DNA from: Brevibacterium paucivorans
GTDB lineage: Bacteria; Actinomycetota; Actinomycetes; Actinomycetales; Brevibacteriaceae
Reading direction: 5' to 3'
NCBI RefSeq assembly: GCF_016907735.1
Contig: NZ_JAFBCP010000001.1
Span: 62,001-126,000, forward strand
Length of the DNA: 64,000 nucleotides
Numbering within the stretch: the stretch's first letter is position 1; each line of letters begins with the position of its first letter. Both the position numbers and the translations under genes were made by a program. This document shows, one piece after another, positions 19,787 through 28,089 of the stretch. The notes under the pieces are model-generated. The model saw only the letters and a list, made by a program, of their open reading frames with translations. It was not told the origin of the DNA and ran no database searches.

Positions 19787-20200
19787 CTAAACTTGCGCGC
19801 CCCCATCATCGTCGTGGCGCCTTTCCTTAGGCAAGGTGAAGATCGCCCCCACGCCACCTCCGGCGGCTGCCACAACGCACACGATGGACGCCCACATGGG
19901 CACAGGTCGCACAAACAGCACCAACACGATGATCGCAAGAATTCCACCGACCAAAGCGACAAGCGAAACGACTCGCGCCGGCTGAGCATCACTGAGATTC
20001 ACCTTTTCGACGACCGGCCCCTCCCAGTCTTCGCGTTGCTCAAGGTACTCGGTGACTTCTTCTGCCGAGACTTCCGAGTTGTACGCTGTCGAACGCCCAA
20101 AATCGGCAACAATCGCGTCCCAGTCTTCATCACGGACGCGTTCGTCCTCGCTCAGGCGTTCCCATTCAGGAACAGAGTCACCGTTGTCGCTATTTTTCAT
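19787..20200 (-). CDS. Two-helix membrane protein, unknown function
   Basis: I do not recognise a characterised family. The 137-residue product has an acidic N-terminal cytoplasmic part (DDWDAIVADFGRS-like, residues 1-75). Two closely spaced hydrophobic segments follow (VVSLVALVGGILAIIVLVLFV and ASIVCVVAAAGGGVGAIFTL), then a short charged tail ending near DDDGG. The ATG overlaps the stop of the upstream hydrolase gene by 4 nt (ATGA), so the pair is co-translated. The layout is common among small actinobacterial membrane proteins next to lipid genes. The 86 nt between its stop and the next gene hold nothing recognisable. Confidence 0.7.
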   Translation of the reverse strand: MKNSDNGDSVPEWERLSEDERVRDEDWDAIVADFGRSTAYNSEVSAEEVTEYLEQREDWEGPVVEKVNLSDAQPARVVSLVALVGGILAIIVLVLFVRPVPMWASIVCVVAAAGGGVGAIFTLPKERRHDDDGGAQV

Positions 20201-20952
20201 GCTTCGTCACGTGCCAAGGCACGTTCAATCTGCTGAATAATCATCGGTGCATCATAATCCAGAGTGGCCACGTGCAAACTTTCACGCATAATCACACGGT
20301 TCACGTTTTGTGCTGTGCGCGCAATAAAGTCGCTCGACCGCGAAGCAACCACGTTGTCGGTCGAAGACGACATCAGCGTCACCGGCGTTTGCAGTGACCA
20401 GAGCCGAGCACGCACGCGCTCACATCCTCGGTACAACTGGGCTACTCCACTCAACGGCGTGCGCGGGTAGGCGTATTCATCCATGCCGGGCCGTGCAATA
20501 TCGCCACCGATCGATTTCACATCGGTAATGAACGGCGAAAGCACACCCGCAAAACGCGCAAGAGGTGAGTCAACGTACACAGCCGGGTTCACCAGGACGC
20601 CGGCAGCCACCTCGGGCCGGGAAACCAACGCCTCCAAAGCCAGCGTGCCACCCATCGACAACCCAGCAACAACCACGCGGTCGTGTTCCGCAAGCGCAGC
20701 ATCAACTTCGTCCAACGCACAGTCAACCCAGTCTTCCCACGTGCAGTCGAGCATATCTGTCCACACCGTGCCGTGCCCAGGCAAAAGAGGAACCGACACC
20801 GTCGCACCCGTCGACGCATGCACGCGGTGCGCTATGTCGCGCCACACATACGGGGAGCCGGTGAAACCGTGCAGCATCACAACTGCGGCAGACGATTCGC
20901 CACGCAAGGAAATCGGGGACGACACAGAATCAGTTGTCGTTAACTCAGTCAT
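20197..20952 (-). CDS. Alpha/beta hydrolase, carboxylesterase-like
   Basis: Probable serine esterase or monoacylglycerol-lipase-like enzyme. The 251-residue product has the oxyanion-loop motif LHGFTGSPYVWRD, the nucleophile elbow AGLSMGGTLALE and a C-terminal ESLHVATLDYD segment with the catalytic His. The ATG at 20952 (MTELTTTDS) is preferred over an open extension of 60 codons that would run through the divergent acyltransferase start. It is divergent from a PlsC-type acyltransferase (57 nt between starts), which hints at a role in lipid turnover. Confidence 0.85.
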   Translation of the reverse strand: MTELTTTDSVSSPISLRGESSAAVVMLHGFTGSPYVWRDIAHRVHASTGATVSVPLLPGHGTVWTDMLDCTWEDWVDCALDEVDAALAEHDRVVVAGLSMGGTLALEALVSRPEVAAGVLVNPAVYVDSPLARFAGVLSPFITDVKSIGGDIARPGMDEYAYPRTPLSGVAQLYRGCERVRARLWSLQTPVTLMSSSTDNVVASRSSDFIARTAQNVNRVIMRESLHVATLDYDAPMIIQQIERALARDEA

Positions 20953-21009
20953 GTTTCCAGCATGCCACAGTGCCATATAGTGAATGCGGAACCGTCGAAA
21001 GGTGAGCGA

Positions 21010-21717
21010 GTGTTTTATTGGGTCCTCAAACGGATCTTGGTTGGTCCGTTGCTTAAGATCCTCTTCCGCCCATGGGTCCGAGGGATCGAGAACATTCCAG
21101 AAGAAGGTGGCGCGATCATCGCGGGTAACCACCTGTCCTTTATGGACTCGATTTTTATTCCGCTCATCGCGCCCCGCCCGGTTGTGTACTTGGCGAAAAA
21201 GGACTATTTCACCGGTCCTGGCATCAAAGGCCGGCTCGTGCGGTCGTTTTTCTTGGCAACGAACCAGTTGCCCATGGACCGAGGTGGTGGCTCCGCTTCC
21301 GAGGCATCGCTCAAGTCCGGTTTAAAAGTCCTCAACGAAGGCAAGTTGCTCGGTATCTATCCGGAAGGGACGCGCTCCCCAGATGGTCGCCTCTACCGAG
21401 GTCGTACCGGCGTTGCGCGTCTAGTCCTAGAGTCTGGCTGCCCAGTAGTTCCGGTGGCGCTCATCGGCACGGACAAGGTTCAGCCTCAGGGAAAAATGGT
21501 CCCCAAATTGCGTCGAGTTGGAATTGTTTTTGGTAAGCCAATCGACTTTTCACGCTACGAGAACGTACCCGAGGACCGTTTTCTCTTGCGCTCGATTACC
21601 GACGAGATCATGTACGAGATTCTGCGACTCTCCGGGCAAGAGTACGTGGATACGTATGCGTCCACAGTGAAGACACGGTTGCTGGCCGAAAAGAAGGACG
21701 CCGGCCCTAGCTCGTAA
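21010..21717 (+). CDS. 1-acylglycerol-3-phosphate acyltransferase (PlsC-like)
   Basis: Membrane-associated acyltransferase of phospholipid or glycolipid synthesis. The 235-residue product has the catalytic NHLSFMD motif, the GDRGGGSA-like substrate region after LPMDRGGG, and EGTRSPDGRL followed by PVVPVALIGT, all in family order. The GTG at 21010 has GAAAGG upstream; the frame is open for 16 more codons without support. A related acyltransferase (Rv2182c) lies in the same neighbourhood in mycobacteria. Confidence 0.9.
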   Translation: MFYWVLKRILVGPLLKILFRPWVRGIENIPEEGGAIIAGNHLSFMDSIFIPLIAPRPVVYLAKKDYFTGPGIKGRLVRSFFLATNQLPMDRGGGSASEASLKSGLKVLNEGKLLGIYPEGTRSPDGRLYRGRTGVARLVLESGCPVVPVALIGTDKVQPQGKMVPKLRRVGIVFGKPIDFSRYENVPEDRFLLRSITDEIMYEILRLSGQEYVDTYASTVKTRLLAEKKDAGPSS

Positions 21718-21733
21718 GGCACTTTTTTGCCTT
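21716..21733 (+). terminator. Short hairpin after the PlsC-like gene
   Basis: AAGGCA and TGCCTT flank a CTTTTT loop and overlap the stop codon of the acyltransferase. The stem is only 6 bp, so it is a weak candidate terminator. Confidence 0.35.
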
Positions 21734-21765
21734 CTGCAAGCAGTGCGTGAGTGTTCGATAATTTC

Positions 21766-21793
21766 GATAACGGCGACACGCCAAATCGTTATC
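21766..21793. promoter_or_regulatory. Inverted repeat upstream of MerR-type regulator
   Basis: GATAACG and CGTTATC form 7-nt arms separated by 14 nt. Just before them lies a direct repeat of TTCGATAA (21754-21761 and 21763-21770). They sit about 140 nt upstream of the regulator gene and could be an operator, possibly for autoregulation. A separate short palindrome, GGAATAATTCC, lies at 21874-21884. Confidence 0.35.
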
Positions 21794-21932
21794 TGCGCGG
21801 TTGTTGAGTCAGGGTCGCCAAGCACATAGTTTCGTTTATGTAGATCATCCCGAAAGCCATGCGCATGTAGAATGGAATAATTCCGCAAGTGCTTGAGCCC
21901 CACTTCCCCCTGGGGTGTAAGGAGTAATTGGT

Positions 21933-22502
21933 GTGAACCAGAGCCCAGAAGTAGCAGCGTCCCAATCGCGCGAGGCGCAGGGACTGCTATTCAACGACGA
22001 CCTACCTGAACTTAACGAGGAAATTGGGTATCGCGGACCCGTCGTCGCCAACGTTATTGGTATTACGTACCGTCAGCTCGACTACTGGGCACGAACCAAC
22101 CTGGTCCAGCCGACCATTCAGACGGCATCCGGCTCAGGTTCTACGCGTCTTTACTCGTTCCGCGACATTCTGGTGCTGAAGATCATCAAGCGTCTGCTGG
22201 ACACTGGCGTTTCACTCAATCAGATCCGCGTCGCTGTGGGGTCACTGCGTGAACACGGAATCGACGACCTTTCAAACATCACGCTCATGAGCGACGGCTC
22301 TTCCGTGTTTGAATGCACGTCTCCCGACGAGGTCATTGACCTCCTTCAGGGAGGCCAGGGAGTCTTTGGGATTTCGGTTGGGCGTGTATGGCGCGACGTC
22401 GAAGGAACTTTGGCTGAACTGCCCAGCGAACGCCCTGAAGCTCCTGTTGCACCTGTTGACGAACTTGCGTTGCGTCGCGCTGCTAAGAAGAAGATCGGCT
22501 AG
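21933..22502 (+). CDS. MerR-family regulator, Rv1830/ResR-like
   Basis: DNA-binding regulator. The 189-residue product begins with a short leader and then the MerR helix-turn-helix region (RGPVVANVIGITYRQLDYWA followed by RTNLVQPTI and RLYSFRDILVLK). A conserved LMSDGSSVFECTSPDEVIDL module comes next. By memory of the family it resembles the second MerR regulator of the mycobacterial garA region (Rv1830, ResR), which controls growth and division genes; that assignment needs alignment. AAGGAG precedes the GTG start. The usual partner genes (FHA protein, first MerR) are absent here. A strong terminator follows. Confidence 0.82.
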   Translation: MNQSPEVAASQSREAQGLLFNDDLPELNEEIGYRGPVVANVIGITYRQLDYWARTNLVQPTIQTASGSGSTRLYSFRDILVLKIIKRLLDTGVSLNQIRVAVGSLREHGIDDLSNITLMSDGSSVFECTSPDEVIDLLQGGQGVFGISVGRVWRDVEGTLAELPSERPEAPVAPVDELALRRAAKKKIG

Positions 22503-22539
22503 ATAGCGCTACTTAAACGCTTTTATTTTGGGGGATAAA

Positions 22540-22575
22540 CAATGAGCGGGGAACCGGTTGGTTCCCCGCTCATTG
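22540..22575. terminator. Bidirectional terminator between regulator and ParA genes
   Basis: A perfect 16-bp stem (22540-22555 with 22560-22575) with a 4-nt GGTT loop lies between the convergent MerR-type and parA-like genes, 38 nt from one stop codon and 32 nt from the other. It can serve both. Confidence 0.85.
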
Positions 22576-22606
22576 TGTGCGCTCTGTGTTTTACAGATTG
22601 ATCGCA

Positions 22607-23767
22607 CTAGTGCTTTGGTTTGCGTCCTTGGGTTTCCTTCATCGACTCAATCTTGCGCGAAAGCATGGCGTCGAATCCCGCTGAGTTCGCATTGTGATCG
22701 GATGCCTGAGTGGGTTCCTTAGACTTCTTCTTTGGTTTCTCAAGCTTTGCGTCGGTGTCTGGTTTTGAACCCTTGCCTGTTTTTACGTCCTTACCCGTTT
22801 TGGCAGCTTTCTTTTCGGCTGGCTTCTTTGGGGCGTCAGCAGGCTTTTGTGGGGCCCCAGCGGGTTTCTTTGGAGCCTTGGCCTTCGGTTCCGGCGACGG
22901 CGACTTCGGCGTTTCCAGAGGAGCTTCAGTCTTCGTTTCGAGAGGCTTCGTTCCGGACGAATCGCGTGTTCCACCTTTTCCGCGCACATTCATGCTGCGC
23001 AATGCGCGGTCGAGAATGGAATCAAATGCAGACGCGAGTTCACCGGCTGGCTTACCCGGCCATTCGTGGATCGGGCGTGCCGATCCCTGCGCCTGCTGAA
23101 GTACGGTACGTTCCGACAGTGGCGGGTTGAGGACAAGCGGCCCAAACATATCTTTGAGCTCTTGAATCCGGAAACTCTGTTCGCGAGATGAGGGACGCAC
23201 ACGGTTGACGACAATACCCAGAGGTTGAAGCTTAGCGGCACTCCTACGACGAAGTTCATCGGTGGCTCGCAAAGCGCGGTCGGCAGCGGCCACTGAGAAC
23301 AGGCCGGGTTCCGTCACGATAAGGACTCGCTGGCTCGCTGTCCACGCAGCTCGAGTGAGCCCGTTGAGCGATGGAGGGCAGTCGATGAGTACCAGGCGGT
23401 ACTTGGAGCCATTGCGTTTGATGGCCTCGCGTAGACGTTTAAGATACCGGTCTGACAGCGAGGGCCGATCAAACTCCGCGGCCCGAGGCGAACCGGGAAT
23501 CACGTCGAGTACGCCGTGTTTCCCTTCAACCCATCCAGAAGGGGTGATCGCCTGGTTGACGAGTTTGCTCTTGGGGGCAGAGAGAACATCCGCAATGTCA
23601 GCTGGGGTAGTGACGGGAACATCGAGCCCAGTTGAAGCATCTGCCTGAGGATCCATGTCCACGACGAGCGTAGGAATGCCACGGCTCAACGCCGCTGAGG
23701 CGAGCCCCAGAGTTACGGAGGTCTTACCGACCCCACCTTTTAGACTAGAAACGCTAAGAACAAGCAC
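22607..23767 (-). CDS. ParA/MinD-like ATPase with Lys/Pro-rich tail
   Basis: Deviant Walker-A ATPase of the ParA superfamily. The 386-residue product has KGGVGKTSVTLGLA at the N-terminus, the VVDMDPQADAST switch region and a LVLIDCPPSLNGLT Walker B segment, all within residues 1-260. From about residue 260 it carries a roughly 125-residue tail rich in Lys, Pro and Ala, with repeated KKPA and PKSP-like units, probably disordered and possibly DNA-binding. No parB partner or parS site is nearby, so it is an orphan rather than the chromosomal segregation pair. A TAACGT box 6 nt before the GTG suggests a leaderless transcript. Confidence 0.85.
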   Translation of the reverse strand: MLVLSVSSLKGGVGKTSVTLGLASAALSRGIPTLVVDMDPQADASTGLDVPVTTPADIADVLSAPKSKLVNQAITPSGWVEGKHGVLDVIPGSPRAAEFDRPSLSDRYLKRLREAIKRNGSKYRLVLIDCPPSLNGLTRAAWTASQRVLIVTEPGLFSVAAADRALRATDELRRRSAAKLQPLGIVVNRVRPSSREQSFRIQELKDMFGPLVLNPPLSERTVLQQAQGSARPIHEWPGKPAGELASAFDSILDRALRSMNVRGKGGTRDSSGTKPLETKTEAPLETPKSPSPEPKAKAPKKPAGAPQKPADAPKKPAEKKAAKTGKDVKTGKGSKPDTDAKLEKPKKKSKEPTQASDHNANSAGFDAMLSRKIESMKETQGRKPKH

Positions 23768-23773
23768 ACTCTA

Positions 23774-23779
23774 ACGTTA
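23774..23779 (-). promoter_or_regulatory. Candidate -10 box for leaderless parA-like gene
   Basis: TAACGT on the minus strand ends 6 nt before the GTG start at 23767. Confidence 0.45.
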
Positions 23780-23852
23780 GCGGATTCTGCCCGTTTGGTG
23801 TCTTAAGGTCGCTAATTGTGAACGCACGACTGGCGTCAACGCGTGTTGCACA

Positions 23853-26828
23853 CTACGAACTGCCGGTGACAATCGATGTCGTTGAGCCGGTCGGTGACGG
23901 GGCCACCTGAAGCTTGCATGGGATCGACTGCTGCATTTCTTCGACGTGTGAAATGACGCCAACTGATCTACCGTGCGCACGCAACTCGTCGAGCACTGTC
24001 ATGACTGCGTCCAGCGCTTGAGGGTCAAGACTTCCAAAACCTTCGTCAATAAACAGGGAGTCCAATTGAATACCACCTGCATGTGCAGAGACAGTGTCTG
24101 CAAGGCCCAGTGCCAAGCTGAGCGAAGCCATAAAGGACTCACCGCCTGACAGCGTTCGCGGGTCCCGCTCTTCCGAAGTGAAGGTGTCGACAACTTTCAG
24201 GAGCAAACCACCTTTTGTTTGCCCAGTTTGGCGTTCATACGCGTGTTCGAGGCGATAGCGCTGTCGAGACATCACCTCGAGCCTGTCCGACGCCGCCTGC
24301 GTTACTTGAGCAAACATTTCACCCAGCACGAAAGACTTGAGTGTGATGCGGGGAGCGTTGGACGGGCTTGTCGCGTTGACGATCTGCGCCAGCTCTACGA
24401 TGCGTTCGTTGTGCGCGAGTTCCGTTTCACAGGAACGTTCCTGTTCAAAAGCCGTGCTCCGCGCGTGGTGGGCCGCATCTCGCCTCTTCATGGCGTGAAA
24501 CAGCCGTTTGCTGGCCACATCAAGGTCTGCTGTGTAGCTCTCTAGTACACGTTGTTGCGCCATGACACGCTCAGTGAGTTGATCGTATGTGAGAGGTTCG
24601 TCGATACCTCGTGCGTACCAATCGGATGCATGATTTTCCCGCAGAAGGGTCGCGTGTTGCTCCATCAAGTTGAGTTGGTGTGAAGCGTCCTCGAGATCCT
24701 CGCTTCGCAGTTCGTTGAATTCGTCATGTTCGGTAAAGACCGAGGTGTCAAACGCAGTTGCCCACTCACTCTCCCGCTCATGGAGGTCGGTGATCCGGGA
24801 TTGCAGCTCTCGGGATAGCTCCAGGCTCTTCTCCACCCGTTGTACAAGCGACTCCACATATCGTTCTAGATCCTGCGCTTGAGTTGCACCCGTAGGGGCA
24901 GACCTATCGATGACGTTGAGCAACGATTCGGGTACCGAGGTTTCAGACTCAAGGTGCTCAATTTGGGTGTCCACTCGGATGCATTCTTTTTCGCAGTCGG
25001 TCTGTTTGACACGCATTGCTTCCATGGCGTGTTCTGCTTGCTCAAGCTCTTTCTGAAGCTTCGCGTGTGTTTCCGTCAAGCGTTTATGCTCATCTTGAAG
25101 TCTTCTGTATTCGGCCTGTTTACGTACACACTGCTGTTCAACTTCAGACGTCTGTTCATACTCTTGCCGTTGCTTTGAAAGCTCTTGCCATGTGGCACGT
25201 TCTTTCACATACTCGCCACTGAGCACGGAATGCCGTTCATTCGCTTGTGACATCGCGTTGAACGCGTTGTCTTCGTCCGCTTGCCCCGGGGCCTGGGGCT
25301 GCTTGTGTGCGGGGGAGGGGTGATCGGTGGAACCACATACTGGGCACGACTTGTTCTTGTGTAGTTTGGCGGCAAGTTCCCCAGCAATACCAGCTAACCG
25401 CTGAGATCGAATGGAGTCATACGCCTTCCGCGCTTCCTGTGCGCGTACACATGCTTCTTCGAGTTGGTCCTTCAGACGTTCACACTTCTGAGTGAGTTTC
25501 TGCAGCTTGGAATCGAGCGCGTACACACGGTCACGCACCGCTGTGGAATCTTCATAAGCATTCTGTGCCTGGTCGACTGCGTGTTCGATCACATGTGGAT
25601 CATCAAGTGCCTCAAACTGGGCGCGTTTTTCTTCAACGTGCAGAGTCAGCGTGTCAACACGAGACGAGTAATCGCCCAGCTGCTGCTCGAGTTGCGTCTT
25701 GTGGGCATCGAGCGTTTCGAGTTCACTAAAGGCGCGACGTGATCTGCGCGTGAAGTCGAGCAGTTCCTTTAACTCGCTGGCACTGTTGTCGAAGGGCGAA
25801 GCCGCTTCATCGCGTTCAGCTCGAACCTTGTTGGCCTGTCGCCTGGCACGTTCATATTCGTCCCATGCGGGCGCAATTCTATGGGCTTCCCTCAAACGTT
25901 TGACGCGTTTCGCATACTGCGAGTGCCCTTCGGGGTCGTACTTTCTTTCCACTTCACGGTGCTTGAGAAAATGTTCCGCGTCATCGCGTCTTTGGCGAAG
26001 CTCTTCCAAACGTGACTCAGCCGTGTCTTTCCGTGTTTGGGCCATGTCATTCACGCGCTGAGCAGTCTGGTATCGACTTTCTTCTTCGATGTACGCGACT
26101 GTCGCGGCAGCACCGACGTTCGTCAGAGATGGGTGTGTTGAAAGCTGCCGAATGCCTGGCACGTGAGCGTTTTCCAAAAAGCGCGTGATCTTCTCAGCAC
26201 GTCGCGTGCGAATCTCCGAGGTGCTTTTATTTGCCTCACTTTGCATCCGACTGAGGTTTGCGGCCACCATGCCAAACCGTTCGGTTCCAAAAAGCCGTTC
26301 AAGGATGACTTCCCGCTCCGTGGCATTTGCTCGAAGGAACGCAGAGAATTCACCCTGCGGCAACATCATGACGCGCGTGAACTGATCACCGTTCAGGCCC
26401 ACGTTCTCGTGAACAACCTGAGCGACTTCCTCGTGCCTACGTGACCGGCCGATCCATTCACCCCCGATGTATTCGTGATAGCTGACACTTGCTGGCTGCG
26501 TCGTCATTCCAGTGCCACGCTGTTTGGGGCGCTCATAGGACGGCGATCGCTCGATCTTAAAACGTTTGCTCCGTACTTCGCAGTCGAGGATTACTCGAGT
26601 TGTCGTGTGCGGAGACGCGAACTGTGACCGTAGCTGTTTCACCTGGCCCCGGCCTCCCGGAACCTTTCCGTAGAGCGCAAAGCAGATGGCGTCGAGAATG
26701 CTCGTTTTGCCTGCTCCTGTGGGGCCCGCAATCAGGAAAAGGCCGTCTGATGTCAGCGTTTCGAAGTCGATTTCTTCCTTACCTGCGAACGGTCCAAATC
26801 CCTCGATCGTGAGGTGCAGAATTCTCAT
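23853..26828 (-). CDS. sbcC: Exonuclease subunit SbcC
   Basis: SMC-like ATPase of the SbcCD (Rad50/Mre11-type) nuclease, which opens hairpins and processes DNA ends. The 991-residue product has the N-terminal Walker A GPTGAGKTSILDAI, long coiled-coil arms and a central zinc-hook CPVCGS. The C-terminal part has the ABC signature LSGGESFMASLSLALGLAD and a Walker B (LDSLFIDEGFGSLD). Its start overlaps the sbcD stop by 4 nt. Length and architecture match complete SbcC. Confidence 0.95.
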   Translation of the reverse strand: MRILHLTIEGFGPFAGKEEIDFETLTSDGLFLIAGPTGAGKTSILDAICFALYGKVPGGRGQVKQLRSQFASPHTTTRVILDCEVRSKRFKIERSPSYERPKQRGTGMTTQPASVSYHEYIGGEWIGRSRRHEEVAQVVHENVGLNGDQFTRVMMLPQGEFSAFLRANATEREVILERLFGTERFGMVAANLSRMQSEANKSTSEIRTRRAEKITRFLENAHVPGIRQLSTHPSLTNVGAAATVAYIEEESRYQTAQRVNDMAQTRKDTAESRLEELRQRRDDAEHFLKHREVERKYDPEGHSQYAKRVKRLREAHRIAPAWDEYERARRQANKVRAERDEAASPFDNSASELKELLDFTRRSRRAFSELETLDAHKTQLEQQLGDYSSRVDTLTLHVEEKRAQFEALDDPHVIEHAVDQAQNAYEDSTAVRDRVYALDSKLQKLTQKCERLKDQLEEACVRAQEARKAYDSIRSQRLAGIAGELAAKLHKNKSCPVCGSTDHPSPAHKQPQAPGQADEDNAFNAMSQANERHSVLSGEYVKERATWQELSKQRQEYEQTSEVEQQCVRKQAEYRRLQDEHKRLTETHAKLQKELEQAEHAMEAMRVKQTDCEKECIRVDTQIEHLESETSVPESLLNVIDRSAPTGATQAQDLERYVESLVQRVEKSLELSRELQSRITDLHERESEWATAFDTSVFTEHDEFNELRSEDLEDASHQLNLMEQHATLLRENHASDWYARGIDEPLTYDQLTERVMAQQRVLESYTADLDVASKRLFHAMKRRDAAHHARSTAFEQERSCETELAHNERIVELAQIVNATSPSNAPRITLKSFVLGEMFAQVTQAASDRLEVMSRQRYRLEHAYERQTGQTKGGLLLKVVDTFTSEERDPRTLSGGESFMASLSLALGLADTVSAHAGGIQLDSLFIDEGFGSLDPQALDAVMTVLDELRAHGRSVGVISHVEEMQQSIPCKLQVAPSPTGSTTSIVTGSS

Positions 26829-27931
26829 TGTTGTCCACCTCGCAGTGCTTCGTGGAAGAGTTCTAGTTCTTCCGGCGTGGGGTCGTGTTGCGTGACATGT
26901 TTCATAAACGCACTGAACACGGCTGTATCAGTCGTGCGATGCGTGTGGACGTGTTCGGCGGATGAGCGTTGAAAATGCTCGTCCACCCAGCGCAGGTGAA
27001 TGAGGTTAGGAATTTTCGCTTTGAGCTTTTGAAGCGCTTGTGGAACCCGTTTGCTGTCAGTGAGTTCAAGTTCAACGAGAGCATCTTTATCAGACCAGTC
27101 GCGAGTCAGGGCTTGCTCGAAACTACATCGAATGCTGTGGGCTCGCACAAATTGAGGAAGCTTAATGGCGTGGTACTTCACGCCGTCGGCGTCGATCTTC
27201 ACCTCTTGCACGGTTTTCGGAATGCGTGCTTCTTCAAATGAATAAGGGATGGGGGATCCGGAATACACAACTCCTTGAGTGATCTCTTGAGGTCGGTGCA
27301 GGTGACCTAGAGCGGCATAGGCGACGTTCGTGAAAACGCCACTGCCAACGTTGCCTACACCGCCCACTCCGATTTCGCGTTCAGACTCTGAAGGCGTCGC
27401 ACCTGTCACAAACGCATGAGCAACGACAACTACCGGACGACCGGGGAAATGTTGCTCAGCATGCGCATGGATCTCTTGTACGCAATGGGAGATAACGGAC
27501 TGGTGATTCCGTTGAACATTCAGAGCCCGATGCACGAGGGCGGGTTCGAGGTAGGGGATCGCATAAATGACACAGTCGCCCATATCGATGGGCCACAGAA
27601 TATCTTCCACATGTGTTCGTAGGTGGATTCCTACGCGGTCCAGCTGGTGACGGCTAAATCCCAGCCGATGAAAGGAGTCGTGGTTGCCGCTCGATGCGAT
27701 GACACGAATCCCGGCATCTGCCAAGCGGGTGATTGTGCGGTCAAACAGATGAAGCGCATCGATAGGAGGCACCGCGCGGTCGTACACGTCACCGCTCACA
27801 ACTACTGCATCGTACGAGCCGTCTTGGGCCAAGTCGACCAAATGGTCAGCGAAGCGACTTTGCGCATCAGTGAGATCCACGCCGTGAAACGTGCGCCCCA
27901 AATGCCAATCCGATGTATGAAGAAACCGCAT
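26825..27931 (-). CDS. sbcD: Exonuclease subunit SbcD
   Basis: Mre11-type dimetal phosphoesterase subunit of SbcCD. The 368-residue product has the phosphoesterase motifs TSDWHLGR, VVSGDVYDRAVPP and SSGNHDS, followed by VVVAHAFV and ALGHLHRPQ. I chose the ATG at 27931, which starts MRFLHTSDWHLG, over one 13 codons upstream because SbcD normally begins there; TACGCT ends 6 nt before it. It is divergent from pyc, and the shared 158-nt region contains a near match to a LexA box. Confidence 0.94.
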   Translation of the reverse strand: MRFLHTSDWHLGRTFHGVDLTDAQSRFADHLVDLAQDGSYDAVVVSGDVYDRAVPPIDALHLFDRTITRLADAGIRVIASSGNHDSFHRLGFSRHQLDRVGIHLRTHVEDILWPIDMGDCVIYAIPYLEPALVHRALNVQRNHQSVISHCVQEIHAHAEQHFPGRPVVVVAHAFVTGATPSESEREIGVGGVGNVGSGVFTNVAYAALGHLHRPQEITQGVVYSGSPIPYSFEEARIPKTVQEVKIDADGVKYHAIKLPQFVRAHSIRCSFEQALTRDWSDKDALVELELTDSKRVPQALQKLKAKIPNLIHLRWVDEHFQRSSAEHVHTHRTTDTAVFSAFMKHVTQHDPTPEELELFHEALRGGQQ

Positions 27932-27937
27932 GGCATA

Positions 27938-27943
27938 AGCGTA
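27938..27943 (-). promoter_or_regulatory. Candidate -10 box for leaderless sbcDC
   Basis: TACGCT on the minus strand ends 6 nt before the ATG at 27931. Confidence 0.45.
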
Positions 27944-28008
27944 TCGAGAGGCACTGACACAGAAAGTCACGTCGCGACACCACGCACAAAGGTGCCCGGT
28001 GTCGTGTA

Positions 28009-28020
28009 GAACACATGTAC
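28009..28020. promoter_or_regulatory. Near-consensus LexA (SOS) box between sbcD and pyc
   Basis: GAAC-ACAT-GTAC matches the actinobacterial SOS core GAAC-N4-GTTC at seven of eight positions. It is 78 nt upstream of the sbcD start and about 70 nt upstream of pyc. SOS control of sbcDC is plausible, but one arm is imperfect. Confidence 0.35.
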
Positions 28021-28089
28021 TTTTGTAAAGTAGAAGCGTAGAAAATGGCGTGGGGCGAATCTGCCTACGTGAAACAAGGAAGGGCCTAC

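Noticed and set aside
22607-23767. Chromosomal ParA of the parABS system
   Set aside because: No parB gene follows, no parS sites are seen nearby and the Lys/Pro-rich tail is atypical, so it is called an orphan ParA-like ATPase.
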